Shown here piece after piece: positions 1-8,978 of a stretch of DNA of 36,248 nt. A program made the position numbers and the translations under genes. How positions within the stretch are numbered: position 1 is the first letter of the stretch; every line of letters starts with the position of its first letter. Source of the stretch: JBNNGK01 sp050268245 (lineage in GTDB: Bacteria > Pseudomonadota > Gammaproteobacteria > Enterobacterales > Enterobacteriaceae); the NCBI RefSeq assembly GCF_050268245.1, contig NZ_JBNNGK010000025.1, forward strand, positions 1 through 36,248, given 5' to 3'. The notes beneath the pieces were generated by a model. The model was not told where the DNA came from. It worked only from the letters and a program-made list of their open reading frames with translations, and searched no databases.

Positions 1-100
1 ATGTCAGATTGCTATGCGCCTGTTAGGGCGCGGCTGGTAACAGAGCCTTATAGGCGCATATGAAAAACCTCCGGCTATGCCGGAGGATATTTATTGTGCC
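1..100 (+). terminator. Nested hairpin followed by rho-independent terminator of an upstream gene
   Basis: Positions 13-21 and 52-60 form a perfect 9-bp inverted repeat (TATGCGCCT / AGGCGCATA) enclosing a smaller GGCT/AGCC stem at 32-35 and 44-47. Seven bases later an 8-bp stem (68-75 with 79-86, loop TAT) is followed by ATATTTATT, which is a typical intrinsic terminator on the + strand. It probably ends a + strand gene lying left of the window; by E. coli gene order that would be ndh, but this is inference. The first stem may be the structured end of that transcript. Confidence 0.6.
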
Positions 101-406
101 CACAGGATAGTAAGTGTCAAAGCCTGGCTTTGGTATGGCCGCTGTTTTTCCCGATAGCGGAAACCGCTAAGATTCGTCCTAAATGAGGCAATTTAGCAGG
201 GTTTTCAGCAAGTTTGGTTACATCGTCTTATTGCAGCAGCAATCATCATTGGGCAGACTTTGTCGTGTTTACAAACGGCGTAGCGCGCATGCCGTAAACC
301 GGGAGACGGCGAAATCGCTCGCCAAGGTGCACAACAAGAAGCGTGGTGTAATGCCGCAAAGCTCCCCGGTGCAAAATGCGTGGTAACACTTTCAGGAGGG
401 TTTCCT
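100..406. other. Intergenic region upstream of ycfJ
   Basis: About 300 bases without a convincing gene. Short open frames occur on both strands, but none has a good ribosome-binding site or recognisable protein. The only clear signal is the AGGAGGG ribosome-binding site at 394-400 that serves ycfJ. I see no unambiguous -35/-10 pair. Confidence 0.5.
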
Positions 407-961
407 GTGAACAAGTCAATGTTAGCCGGTATTGGGATTGGTATTGCAGCGGCTCTGGGGTTGGCTGCCGTAGCGAGCAGCATGGACGTTTTTTCGTCCA
501 AACCACAGTATGCGCAGGTACTCAATGTCGCGCCGATCAACAAAACTATCAAAACACCGCGTAAAGAATGCCGCAATGTGACGGTGACACACCGTGCGCC
601 AGTGCAGGATGAAAATCGTATTGCCGGTTCGGTGCTGGGTGCGGTTGCGGGTGGGGTGATTGGCCACCAGTTTGGTGGGGGGCGCGGCCGAGACGTTGCC
701 ACGATCGCCGGTGCGTTGGGGGGCGGCTATGCGGGTAACCAGATCCAAGGCTCAATGCAGAACAACGACACCACAACCAGTACGCAACAGCGTTGTAAAA
801 CAGTGTACGACAAATCCCAGAAAACCTTGGGTTATGACGTGACTTACAAGATCGGCGAACAGAAAGGCAAGATCCGCATGGATCACGATCCGGGCTCGCA
901 GATTCCGTTGGATAAAAGCGGCCAGTTAGTGCTAAACAAATCGGATAATACGCAGGCATAA
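407..961 (+). CDS. ycfJ: Glycine-zipper envelope protein YcfJ
   Basis: Encodes 184 aa and matches E. coli YcfJ along its length as I recall it. The start is the GTG at 407, which gives the family's N-terminus MNKSMLAG and lies 6 nt after a strong AGGAGGG site; an open frame reaches back to 380 but has no ribosome-binding site. Residues 5-25 are a hydrophobic signal or membrane segment. The centre (about residues 72-115) is a glycine-zipper repeat rich in GxxxG spacing (GSVLGAVAGGVIG, GALGGGYAGNQ), and the C-terminal part carries conserved charged residues. The family is envelope associated and its molecular role is not established. The gene stands alone and converges on mfd. Confidence 0.88.
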   Translation: MNKSMLAGIGIGIAAALGLAAVASSMDVFSSKPQYAQVLNVAPINKTIKTPRKECRNVTVTHRAPVQDENRIAGSVLGAVAGGVIGHQFGGGRGRDVATIAGALGGGYAGNQIQGSMQNNDTTTSTQQRCKTVYDKSQKTLGYDVTYKIGEQKGKIRMDHDPGSQIPLDKSGQLVLNKSDNTQA

Positions 962-1040
962 GTTAACAATAGCTTCCGTTACCCGTGTGTAGCGCACGGG
1001 AACGGGCTAAGCGGCATCTTTTGCGGCTGTATTCTTGCTT

Positions 1041-1087
1041 ACGCGCAGTACACATCGGCTCAAGGCCAGTATGTACTGCGCGTTTTA
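1041..1087 (+). terminator. Terminator between convergent ycfJ and mfd
   Basis: A perfect 12-bp inverted repeat, ACGCGCAGTACA at 1041-1052 and TGTACTGCGCGT at 1072-1083, with a 19-nt loop, is followed by a T run (1083-1086). It lies 80 nt after the ycfJ stop and 41 nt before the mfd stop. A weaker hairpin (CCCGTG/CACGGG at 982-987 and 995-1000) lies nearer ycfJ. The stem could act in both directions, but the T tract favours + strand transcripts. Confidence 0.65.
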
Positions 1088-1127
1088 CTGCACGGCGCCA
1101 GCGTGAAACCGAATGGAGGCTTATGGC

Positions 1128-4100
1128 TTATGCCGCCAGCGTATGTTCGCGGAACGCCGTCAGCAGTTCTTCAATAAACTTCAAACGTTCCGTCCGATCG
1201 GCAAGGTCGAGCGTAAACTTCAGCTTGCTTGGGCCATCGAGTCGGTATACCTGCGGTTTGCTTTGCAGCAAACCGATCAAATAGCCAGGATCGACACGGT
1301 TTTTCTCTCCGAACTCGATAAAACCACCGCGGTCGTTGCCTTCTATCCGTTTGATACCTAAGGTTTGCGCATGTTGCCGCAGGGCGGCACTTTGCAACAG
1401 ATTACGTGCGGCATCGGGCAGCTTGCCGAAACGGTCAATCAGTTCGACTTTCAACTCCTCCAATTCCGCGTCATGTTTCGCGCTGGCTACCCGTTTATAG
1501 AGCGACAGGCGGGTATTAACATCAGGGATAAAGTCATCCGGCAGTAAGGCAGGCATACGCAGCTCAACTTCAGTTTGGCTACTGGTTAAATCTTCTAATG
1601 ATGGTTCCCGGCCTTGCTTTAGGGCATCAACCGCGCTTTCCAGCAGATCCATATACAGTGAGAAACCAATGGTAGTCATCTGGCCACTTTGGCCTTCGCC
1701 CAGCAACTCACCCGCACCGCGTATTTCTAAATCATGGGTGGCCAACGCAAAGCCTGCACCCAGATCTTCTAACGTTGCGATAGCTTCCAGACGTTTATGC
1801 GCATCAGCGCTCATCGCTTTTGGGTTCGGTGTCAATAAATAGGCGTAAGCTTGGTGGTGTGAACGTCCGACACGGCCACGCAGCTGGTGTAACTGCGCCA
1901 GCCCAAAGCGATCGGCGCGCTCAATGATAATGGTATTGGCGCTAGGGATATCAATGCCGGTTTCAATAATAGTGGTACAGACCAAGACATTGAAACGCTG
2001 GTGGTGAAAATCATTCATCACGCGTTCCAAGTCACGTTCACGCATCTGGCCGTGGCCGATGGCGATCCGCGCTTCAGGCACTAACTCTGCCAAGCGCTGT
2101 GCCGCTTTTTCGATGTTCTCTACATCGTTATAGAGATAATAAACTTGCCCGCCGCGCAAGACTTCACGCAGGATCGCTTCACGCACCACCAGATTGTCAT
2201 ATTCACGCACGAAGGTTTTGACCGCCAGCCGCCGCGCCGGTGGCGTCGCAATGATAGACAGATCGCGCATGCCGCTCATCGCCATGTTTAGCGTACGCGG
2301 AATCGGGGTGGCCGTCAGCGTCAGGATATCGACGTCGGCACGCATGCTCTTAATGCGTTCTTTATGGCGCACGCCGAAGCGGTGTTCTTCATCCACAATC
2401 AGCAGACCCAGATCCTTCCAGCGTAAATCGCTCTGCAATAACTTATGGGTGCCGATGACGATATCAACCTTGCCCTCAGCCGCGTCGTCCAACACTTGTT
2501 GCTGTTCTTTGGCGCTACGGAAGCGTGACATCATCTCAATACGAATAGGCCAGGTCGCAAATCTATCGCGGAAGTTATCGAAGTGCTGTTGCGCCAGCAG
2601 CGTGGTTGGCACCAAGACGGCGACTTGCTTGCCATTCTCTACCGCTAGGAAAGCAGCACGCATGGCGACCTCGGTTTTACCAAAGCCAACGTCGCCACAC
2701 ACCAGTCGATCCATCGCCAGCGGTTGACACATATCGCTTAATACGGCATTGATGGCCTGTTCCTGATCCGGGGTAGTTTCGAACGGGAAGGTCTGGCAAA
2801 ACAGTTGATATTGTTCTCGATTATGCTTAAACGCGTAACCGGACTTCGCCGCCCGCTGCGCATAAATATCCAACAGCTCGGCAGCAACATCACGTACTTT
2901 TTCCGCCGCTTTTTGCCGTGCGCGGCTCCAGGCATCGCCGCCCAGTTTATGCAGCGGGGCACTCTCATCGGCTCCGCCTGCGTAGCGGCTGATGAGATGC
3001 AGCGATGAGACGGGAACGTAAAGCTTGTCTTCCCCCGCATACGACAGAATCAAATATTCGGCTTTGATGCCGCCCGCTTCGAGTGTGGTCAGCCCGACAT
3101 AGCGACCGACGCCGTGTTCCAGATGCACCACCGGTTGCCCAGGATGCAGTTCTGCCAGGTTGCGGATCAGCGTATCCGTGTTAATGGTACGGCGATTGTC
3201 TTGCCGACGACGGCTGACGCGTTCGCCAAGTAAATCGCTTTCGCAGATCAGCGCTCGTTGGCGGATATCATCAAGGAACCCCCGCTCGGATGCGCCGACC
3301 ATCATATAACGGCCGGCGACTTCCGCCTGATCTAGCCGATGAATCAGACGGGTATTGAGCTTGATGCGGCCAAGCAAGTCTTGCAACGTTTCGCGACGGC
3401 CTTCGCTTTCCACGGAAAAGATCACGCTGCCTGCAAAACTTTCGAGGAAGCGACGCAGGTTATCCAGCGGGGCTTTGTGCTGCGCCTGTACCGCCAGATC
3501 CGGTAGCGTTTGGTAATCTAGGTTGGTGTTGCCGGCTTTTTTCGGCAATGCTTCGGTTTTCAGCGCGATACGCGGCCAGGCTTTCAGCTCAGCAAACAGG
3601 CTATCGACCCGTAGCCACAGGCTTTCTGGTGCCACCAATGGGCGCATCGGATCTACGCGACGGTTTTCATAGCGTTGGTTAACGTCTAACCAAAAACGCT
3701 CAGCGGCGCTTTCCAGATTGCCGGTGTTCACTATCAGCGTGTTTTTCGGCAGATAGCTGAAGAGCGACGGCAGCGGTTGGTTGAAGAACAGCGGTTGCCA
3801 GTATTCAATCCCGGCAGGCCAAGTGCCTTTGCTCACCTGCTGGTAAAGGTGTTCGGCGTCACGGCGTACCTCAAACTGTTCACGCCATTGGCTGCGGAAT
3901 AGCTCAATAGCATTTTTGTCGGTTGGAAATTCGTGAGCGGGCAGCAGGTTAATCGCCTCGACCTCGCTCAACGTACGCTGAGTATCGACATCGAAAATAC
4001 GCAGGCTGTCAATTTCATCGTCAAAAAAGTCAATGCGGTAGGGGTCTTCACTCCCCATGGGATATAAGTCTAATAGCGCCCCACGCGTGGCGAATTCACC

Positions 4101-4607
4101 GTGTTCCATCACCTGATCGACGCTGCGGTAGCCAGCCTGTTCCAACTGTGAACGCAACGTGTCACGTGACAGGTGCTGACCTTTTTGCATCACTAATGCG
4201 TGGCCATGTAGAAAATCATGTGGGCAAACGCGCTGCATCAGCGTATTGACCGGCAAAATGATAATCCCGCGCGCCATGGTTGGCAGATGATACAGACTCG
4301 ACAGGCGGGCGGAGATGATTTCCTGGTGCGGCGAGAAGCTGTCGTACGGCAGCGTTTCCCAATCTGACAGCGTGGTGACCAGTTGATCGGTAAACTGCTG
4401 TATTTCATCGCGTAAGCGGAGAGCATTCTGCATATCCGGCGCAATCAGCATCACGGGCCCCGGGTGGCGCTCAACAATTTCTGCGCATTCAACGGCGCAA
4501 GCCGCGCCGGTCAATTGCCCCAATTGGCGAACATCACCCGCACGTTCAGGTAAGGTATAACGGCAAGACGTGGATGCGGAACGGCTATGATTATCAGAAA
4601 TGCTCAT
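1128..4607 (-). CDS. mfd: Transcription-repair coupling factor Mfd
   Basis: Encodes 1159 aa; the E. coli protein has 1148. Mfd is a cytoplasmic ATP-driven translocase that removes RNA polymerase stalled at DNA lesions and recruits UvrA for nucleotide excision repair. The N-terminal third resembles UvrB (it contains TLPYDSFSPHQE and FFDDEIDSLR). The RNA-polymerase-interacting CarD-like segment follows (VVHLEHGVGRYVGL, around residue 500). The helicase-like module has Walker A GDVGFGKTE near residue 640, DEEH and SAT-type motifs (LTLTATPIPRT), and QLRGRVGR. The C-terminal UvrA-masking domain is complete. The ATG at 4607 extends the usual N-terminus by about ten residues and its ribosome-binding site is weak, so the exact start is uncertain. 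It is divergent from lolC. Confidence 0.97.
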   Translation of the reverse strand: MSISDNHSRSASTSCRYTLPERAGDVRQLGQLTGAACAVECAEIVERHPGPVMLIAPDMQNALRLRDEIQQFTDQLVTTLSDWETLPYDSFSPHQEIISARLSSLYHLPTMARGIIILPVNTLMQRVCPHDFLHGHALVMQKGQHLSRDTLRSQLEQAGYRSVDQVMEHGEFATRGALLDLYPMGSEDPYRIDFFDDEIDSLRIFDVDTQRTLSEVEAINLLPAHEFPTDKNAIELFRSQWREQFEVRRDAEHLYQQVSKGTWPAGIEYWQPLFFNQPLPSLFSYLPKNTLIVNTGNLESAAERFWLDVNQRYENRRVDPMRPLVAPESLWLRVDSLFAELKAWPRIALKTEALPKKAGNTNLDYQTLPDLAVQAQHKAPLDNLRRFLESFAGSVIFSVESEGRRETLQDLLGRIKLNTRLIHRLDQAEVAGRYMMVGASERGFLDDIRQRALICESDLLGERVSRRRQDNRRTINTDTLIRNLAELHPGQPVVHLEHGVGRYVGLTTLEAGGIKAEYLILSYAGEDKLYVPVSSLHLISRYAGGADESAPLHKLGGDAWSRARQKAAEKVRDVAAELLDIYAQRAAKSGYAFKHNREQYQLFCQTFPFETTPDQEQAINAVLSDMCQPLAMDRLVCGDVGFGKTEVAMRAAFLAVENGKQVAVLVPTTLLAQQHFDNFRDRFATWPIRIEMMSRFRSAKEQQQVLDDAAEGKVDIVIGTHKLLQSDLRWKDLGLLIVDEEHRFGVRHKERIKSMRADVDILTLTATPIPRTLNMAMSGMRDLSIIATPPARRLAVKTFVREYDNLVVREAILREVLRGGQVYYLYNDVENIEKAAQRLAELVPEARIAIGHGQMRERDLERVMNDFHHQRFNVLVCTTIIETGIDIPSANTIIIERADRFGLAQLHQLRGRVGRSHHQAYAYLLTPNPKAMSADAHKRLEAIATLEDLGAGFALATHDLEIRGAGELLGEGQSGQMTTIGFSLYMDLLESAVDALKQGREPSLEDLTSSQTEVELRMPALLPDDFIPDVNTRLSLYKRVASAKHDAELEELKVELIDRFGKLPDAARNLLQSAALRQHAQTLGIKRIEGNDRGGFIEFGEKNRVDPGYLIGLLQSKPQVYRLDGPSKLKFTLDLADRTERLKFIEELLTAFREHTLAA

Positions 4608-4651
4608 TCAGGTATCTTTGATCTATAAAATTGGCAGAGGGTTGGCGCCGC

Positions 4652-4679
4652 TTAACGGCACCTTGCTTTGCTTTATACT
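4652..4679 (+). promoter_or_regulatory. Candidate promoter of lolCDE
   Basis: TTAACG at 4652-4657 (4 of 6 to the sigma-70 -35) and TATACT at 4674-4679 (5 of 6 to the -10) are separated by 16 bp, about 170 nt upstream of the lolC start in the mfd-lolC divergent region. It is a sequence match only. Confidence 0.4.
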
Positions 4680-4846
4680 AGCCTAGCAGGGGGCAAACTG
4701 ACATAGCTAAAAGCCTTTGTGGTGGTTAATTGGTCAGTCTGGCGTGCTGTCTGGCGAATAAAACCTGTCGGGTGGTTCCCTATTCTGAGGAGAGCCTTTA
4801 TTATCCATGGTTACTTTGCTTAAGCTACGGCTACAAAACGGATTTC

Positions 4847-6049
4847 ATGTATCAACCTGTCGCGTTATTCATTGGCCTGCGCTATATGCGCGGGCGGGCT
4901 TCAGACCGCTTCGGCCGGTTTGTCTCCTGGCTTTCCACCATCGGCATTACGCTGGGGGTGATGGCGTTAGTCACCGTGTTATCGGTGATGAATGGCTTCG
5001 AAAAAGATCTGGAAAACAATATTCTGGGTTTGATGCCACAAGCGCTGATCACTAGCCCACAAGGGTCGATTAATCCTCAACAACTCCCTGCGTCTGCCGT
5101 GCAGAGCTTGCGGGGCGTTACTCGTATTGCCCCCTTGACCACCGGCGATGTGGTGTTACAGAGCGCGCGTAGCGTCGCGGTAGGTGTGATGCTGGGCGTA
5201 ACGCCTGACGACGACGATCCGCTAACGCCGTTTCTGGTCAATGTGAAACAGCAACGGCTGCAACCGAGTGAGTACAACGTCATTCTCGGTGAAGCTATGG
5301 CGGGTAAGCTGGGCGTCAAGCGCGGTGACAAACTGCGCCTGATGGTGCCCAGCGCCAGCCAATTCACGCCGATGGGGCGTATTCCGAGCCAGCGAATTTT
5401 CAATGTGATCGGCACCTTCCACGCCAACAGCGATGTGGATGAATATCAATTGCTGGTCAACCAGCAAGACGCTTCACGCCTGATGCGTTATCCCGCCGGT
5501 AACATCACCGGCTGGCGTCTGTTCCTGCAACAACCCTTGGCGGTGGATACCCTGAGCCAGCAGACATTGCCGCAGGGCAGCGTATGGAAAGATTGGCGCG
5601 AGCGTAAAGGCGAGCTGTTCCAGGCGGTGCGTATGGAGAAAAACATGATGGGGCTGTTGTTGAGTCTGATCGTGGCCGTGGCGGCGTTTAATATCATTAC
5701 CTCGCTTGGCCTGCTGGTGATGGAAAAGCAGGGCGAAGTGGCCATATTACAGACTCTGGGTTTGACGCGTCGCCAGATTATGGCCGTGTTCATGACCCAA
5801 GGCGCCAGCGCCGGGATCATTGGGGCGCTGCTCGGTACTGCGCTTGGCGTGCTGTTGGCATTAAACCTTAATAATCTGATGCCGATCTTAGGCGCTTTGA
5901 TTGACGGTGCCTCGCTGCCGGTGGCGGTCGAACCGCTTCAGGTCACGATGATCGCCGTTGCGGCGATGGCCGTTTCGCTGTTGTCTACGCTTTATCCTTC
6001 ATGGCGCGCTGCCGCCGTACAACCCGCTGAGGCTTTACGTTATGAGTAA
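4847..6049 (+). CDS. lolC: Lipoprotein-releasing ABC transporter permease LolC
   Basis: Encodes 400 aa, the usual family length. With LolD and LolE it forms the inner-membrane complex that extracts mature outer-membrane lipoproteins and hands them to the chaperone LolA. The start is the ATG at 4847, giving MYQPVALFIGLRYMRGRA as in other LolC; an open frame back to 4730 is not conserved. There is one membrane helix near residues 24-46, a large periplasmic domain, and three helices in the C-terminal third (MGLLLSLIVAVAAFNIIT, a second around residues 315-340, and a last one before LYPSWRAAAVQPAEALRYE). The periplasmic part keeps the hook-region signature VPSASQFTPMGRIPSQR, typical of the LolA-binding subunit. 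The stop overlaps the lolD start by 8 nt. Confidence 0.96.
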   Translation: MYQPVALFIGLRYMRGRASDRFGRFVSWLSTIGITLGVMALVTVLSVMNGFEKDLENNILGLMPQALITSPQGSINPQQLPASAVQSLRGVTRIAPLTTGDVVLQSARSVAVGVMLGVTPDDDDPLTPFLVNVKQQRLQPSEYNVILGEAMAGKLGVKRGDKLRLMVPSASQFTPMGRIPSQRIFNVIGTFHANSDVDEYQLLVNQQDASRLMRYPAGNITGWRLFLQQPLAVDTLSQQTLPQGSVWKDWRERKGELFQAVRMEKNMMGLLLSLIVAVAAFNIITSLGLLVMEKQGEVAILQTLGLTRRQIMAVFMTQGASAGIIGALLGTALGVLLALNLNNLMPILGALIDGASLPVAVEPLQVTMIAVAAMAVSLLSTLYPSWRAAAVQPAEALRYE

Positions 6050-6746
6050 TCATCTTTTGTTGCAGTGTGACAGCCTGTGCAAGACTTATCAGGAAGGCCA
6101 TCTGCATACCGACGTGCTGCGCAATGTCAGTTTTGCTATGCAGCCGGGCGAGATGATGGCGATTGTCGGCAGCTCGGGCTCCGGTAAAAGTACGTTGCTG
6201 CATTTATTGGGGGGGCTGGATTCACCCACCTCCGGCAGCGTAGTGTTTAAAGATCAGGCGATGAATGGCATGACGTCTGCTGCCAAGGCCGAGCTGCGCA
6301 ACCGCGAACTGGGGTTCATTTATCAGTTCCACCACTTGTTACCCGATTTTACCGCGTTGGAAAACGCCGCGATGCCGTTATTGATCGGCGGTATTAAGCC
6401 GACGTTGGCACAGGAAAAAGCGCGGGAAATGTTGGCCGCCGTTGGGCTGGAAAAACGCAGTAAACACCGGCCTTCTGAACTCTCCGGCGGCGAGCGCCAG
6501 CGTGTGGCGATTGCGCGTGCATTGGTGAACAATCCTTCGTTGGTATTGGCCGATGAACCCACCGGTAATCTGGACCAGCGTACTGCCGATAGCATTTTCG
6601 ATTTGCTCGGTGAATTGAACGTACGGCAGGGCACGGCGTTTCTGGTTGTCACACACGACCTGCAATTGGCTAAACGGTTAAACCGCCAATTAGAGATGCG
6701 AGACGGCCATTTACAGGCGCAACCGACGCTGCTGGGGGGCGAGTGA
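6042..6746 (+). CDS. lolD: Lipoprotein-releasing ABC transporter ATPase LolD
   Basis: Encodes 234 aa and is the cytoplasmic ATPase that powers the LolCDE extractor. The start ATG at 6042 overlaps the end of lolC, which suggests translational coupling; the open frame continues upstream to 5958 inside lolC but that part is not LolD-like. Walker A is GSSGSGKST at about residues 43-51. The Q-loop region reads IYQFHHLLPDF, matching the LolD-type motif. The signature LSGGERQRVAIARA and Walker B LVLADEPTGNLD are intact, followed by the H-loop VTHD. It belongs to the MacB/LolD-type ATPase group, and the flanking lolC and lolE settle the assignment. Confidence 0.97.
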   Translation: MSNHLLLQCDSLCKTYQEGHLHTDVLRNVSFAMQPGEMMAIVGSSGSGKSTLLHLLGGLDSPTSGSVVFKDQAMNGMTSAAKAELRNRELGFIYQFHHLLPDFTALENAAMPLLIGGIKPTLAQEKAREMLAAVGLEKRSKHRPSELSGGERQRVAIARALVNNPSLVLADEPTGNLDQRTADSIFDLLGELNVRQGTAFLVVTHDLQLAKRLNRQLEMRDGHLQAQPTLLGGE

Positions 6747-7993
6747 TGAGCGCTTCGCCTCTTTCATTGTTGATGGCGCTGCGCTTCAGCCGTGGCCGGC
6801 GGCGCGGCGGCATGGTTTCATTAATTTCGGTCATTTCAACCATCGGCATTGCGCTGGGCGTGGCGGTGCTGATTGTCGGTCTCAGCGCGATGAATGGTTT
6901 CGAGCGTGAATTGCAAAATCGCGTGTTAGCGGTGGTGGCGCACGGTGAAATTGAGCCAGTTAATCAACCGTTTGAAGACTGGCCGCAGATATTACAGCGG
7001 GTAGAGAAAGTGCCTGGCATTCTGGCCGCCGCGCCTTACATCAATTTTACTGGCTTGATGGAGAACGGTGCCCAGCTACGTGCCGTGCAGTTGAAGGGCG
7101 TAGATCCGAAGCAAGAAAGCGATTTGAGCGCGCTGCCGAACTATGTGCAGGGTGATGCCTGGGCTAACTTCAAAAGTGGCGAGCAGCAAGTGATTCTGGG
7201 CAAGGGCGTGGCTGATGCGCTGGGCGTTAAGCAAGGCGCATTTGTGACGGTGATGATCCCGAATAGCGATCCGCAAATGAAACTGTTGCAGCCAAAGCGG
7301 ATTCGTTTGCATGTCACCGGCATTTTACAGCTCAGTGGTCAGCTTGATCACAGTTTGGCGATGGTGCCACTGGCGGATGCACAGCAGTATTTAGATATGG
7401 GTGACAGCGTCACGGGGATCGCTATCAAAGTGAACGATGTGTTCGCCGCCAATAAGTTGGTGCGTGACGCAGGCGAAGTGACAAATTCTTACGTCTATAT
7501 CAAAAGTTGGATCGGTAAATACGGTTACATGTATCGCGACATCCAGATGATTCGCGCCATTATGTATTTAGCAATGGTGTTGGTGATTGGTGTGGCCTGT
7601 TTCAACATCGTTTCTACGCTGGTGATGGCGGTAAAAGATAAGAGTGGCGATATTGCCGTGTTACGTACTTTGGGTGCTAAAGACGGCTTTATTCGCGCAA
7701 TTTTCATTTGGTATGGGCTACTGGCCGGCTTGGTGGGTAGCGTCAGCGGTGTGGTGGTTGGGGTATTCGCCTCCTATCAGTTGACCAACATTATTAAAGG
7801 GATTGAGCGGTTGGTCGGCCATTCTTTCCTGTCCGGCGATATCTATTTTATCGATTTTCTGCCGTCGGAACTGCATTGGCTCGATGTGATGATTGTGCTG
7901 GCGACCGCCATCGTGCTGAGCCTGCTTGCCAGTTGGTATCCGGCACGGCGTGCCAGCCGCATCGATCCGGCAAGGGTGCTGAGTGGGCAATAA
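6746..7993 (+). CDS. lolE: Lipoprotein-releasing ABC transporter permease LolE
   Basis: Encodes 415 aa. It is the second permease of LolCDE and receives the lipoprotein from the membrane. The ATG at 6746 shares one base with the lolD stop (TGATG). A GTG three bases earlier would add one residue. The N-terminal helix region contains SLISVISTIGIALGVAVLIVG; a periplasmic domain of about 200 residues follows; three C-terminal helices include AIMYLAMVLVIGVACFNI and the segment ending LLASWYPARRASRIDPARVLSGQ. The protein is a paralogue of LolC, and the RGRRRGGMVS start distinguishes LolE. A terminator follows at once. Confidence 0.96.
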   Translation: MSASPLSLLMALRFSRGRRRGGMVSLISVISTIGIALGVAVLIVGLSAMNGFERELQNRVLAVVAHGEIEPVNQPFEDWPQILQRVEKVPGILAAAPYINFTGLMENGAQLRAVQLKGVDPKQESDLSALPNYVQGDAWANFKSGEQQVILGKGVADALGVKQGAFVTVMIPNSDPQMKLLQPKRIRLHVTGILQLSGQLDHSLAMVPLADAQQYLDMGDSVTGIAIKVNDVFAANKLVRDAGEVTNSYVYIKSWIGKYGYMYRDIQMIRAIMYLAMVLVIGVACFNIVSTLVMAVKDKSGDIAVLRTLGAKDGFIRAIFIWYGLLAGLVGSVSGVVVGVFASYQLTNIIKGIERLVGHSFLSGDIYFIDFLPSELHWLDVMIVLATAIVLSLLASWYPARRASRIDPARVLSGQ

Positions 7994-8001
7994 TCATCAT
8001 G

Positions 8002-8034
8002 AAAATGGGGCGCAAGAATGCAGCCCCATTTTTT
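8002..8034 (+). terminator. Rho-independent terminator after lolE
   Basis: AAAATGGGGC (8002-8011) pairs with GCCCCATTTT (8023-8032) around an 11-nt loop and continues into T residues to 8034. It is a textbook intrinsic terminator only 15 nt before the nagK start codon, so nagK either depends on partial read-through or has a promoter that I cannot place. Confidence 0.8.
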
Positions 8035-8048
8035 AACGTGAGGTGATG

Positions 8049-8969
8049 ATGTATTACGGTTTCGATATCGGTGGTACCAAGATCGAATTGGGGGTGTTCG
8101 ATGCCCAACGACAACGCATCGGGCAGAAAAGGGTGTCTACGCCGGCTGATGATTATCCGCTACTGTTGTCAACTTTACGCGACTTGGTACTGGAAGCGGA
8201 TGCGGAACACGGCTGCCGCGGAATGATCGGCATTGGCATTCCCGGCTTACCCAACGCGGATGATGGCACACTGTTTACTGCCAATGTGCCGGCGGCAATG
8301 GGGCAACCTTTACCACGTGATTTGGCTGCCATGCTCGGCCGTGATGTCCGCATCGAAAATGATGCCAACTGTTTCGTGTTATCCGAAGCCTGGGATGAGG
8401 AGTTTCGCCATTATCCGGTGGTGTTGGGACTTATCCTTGGCACCGGGGTTGGCGGCGGGCTGATCGTTAATGGTAAGGTGGTGTCCGGGCGTAATGCCAT
8501 TGCCGGGGAGTTTGGTCATTTTCGCTTACCGGTGGATGCGCTTGAGGTGCTGGGGCGTGATATCCCCCTCGTTGCCTGCGGCTGTGGTCATCACGGTTGC
8601 ATAGAGAATTACCTCTCAGGCCGAGGGTTTGAGTGGTTGTATGCGCATTTTTATCAACAGCATCTGTCTGCGCAGCAGATTATTGCGCGTTATCGGGCGG
8701 GTGAGCCGCAGGCTGTGGCGCACGTTGAGCGTTTCCTTGATGTGCTAGCGATTTGCCTGGGTAATCTATTGACCATCGTCGATCCCCACTTAGTGGTGAT
8801 CGGCGGTGGATTATCGAATTTTGACGCGATCTACCAAGCGTTGCCACAACGTTTGCCGAAAAGTCTGCTACGCGTGGCTAAAGTACCTCGTATCGAGAAA
8901 GCCCGTTACGGCGATGCCGGCGGCGTTCGCGGGGCTGCGTTCCTCAACGTGGTGGATGTTATTAAATAA
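8049..8969 (+). CDS. nagK: N-acetylglucosamine kinase NagK (ROK family)
   Basis: Encodes 306 aa. It phosphorylates free GlcNAc to GlcNAc-6-phosphate with ATP, mainly salvaging cell-wall amino sugar in the cytoplasm. The N-terminal ATP-phosphate motif FDIGGTKIELGVFD, the second glycine-rich motif LGTGVGGGLIVNG, and the ROK zinc site (CGCGHHGCIENYLSGRG, around residues 177-193) are present; substrate residues include the GEFGHFRL segment. The start ATG at 8049 has GAGGT about 4 nt upstream; GTG 8043 and ATG 8046 are in the same frame, but the family starts at MYYGFDIGG. It is followed 9 nt later by cobB. Confidence 0.94.
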   Translation: MYYGFDIGGTKIELGVFDAQRQRIGQKRVSTPADDYPLLLSTLRDLVLEADAEHGCRGMIGIGIPGLPNADDGTLFTANVPAAMGQPLPRDLAAMLGRDVRIENDANCFVLSEAWDEEFRHYPVVLGLILGTGVGGGLIVNGKVVSGRNAIAGEFGHFRLPVDALEVLGRDIPLVACGCGHHGCIENYLSGRGFEWLYAHFYQQHLSAQQIIARYRAGEPQAVAHVERFLDVLAICLGNLLTIVDPHLVVIGGGLSNFDAIYQALPQRLPKSLLRVAKVPRIEKARYGDAGGVRGAAFLNVVDVIK

Positions 8970-8978
8970 GGAGAGGGT

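Noticed and set aside
2194..2727. 177-codon frame on + inside mfd
   Set aside because: Antisense shadow of the conserved mfd helicase region; composition is Arg/Ser rich with no recognisable domain and no ribosome-binding site.
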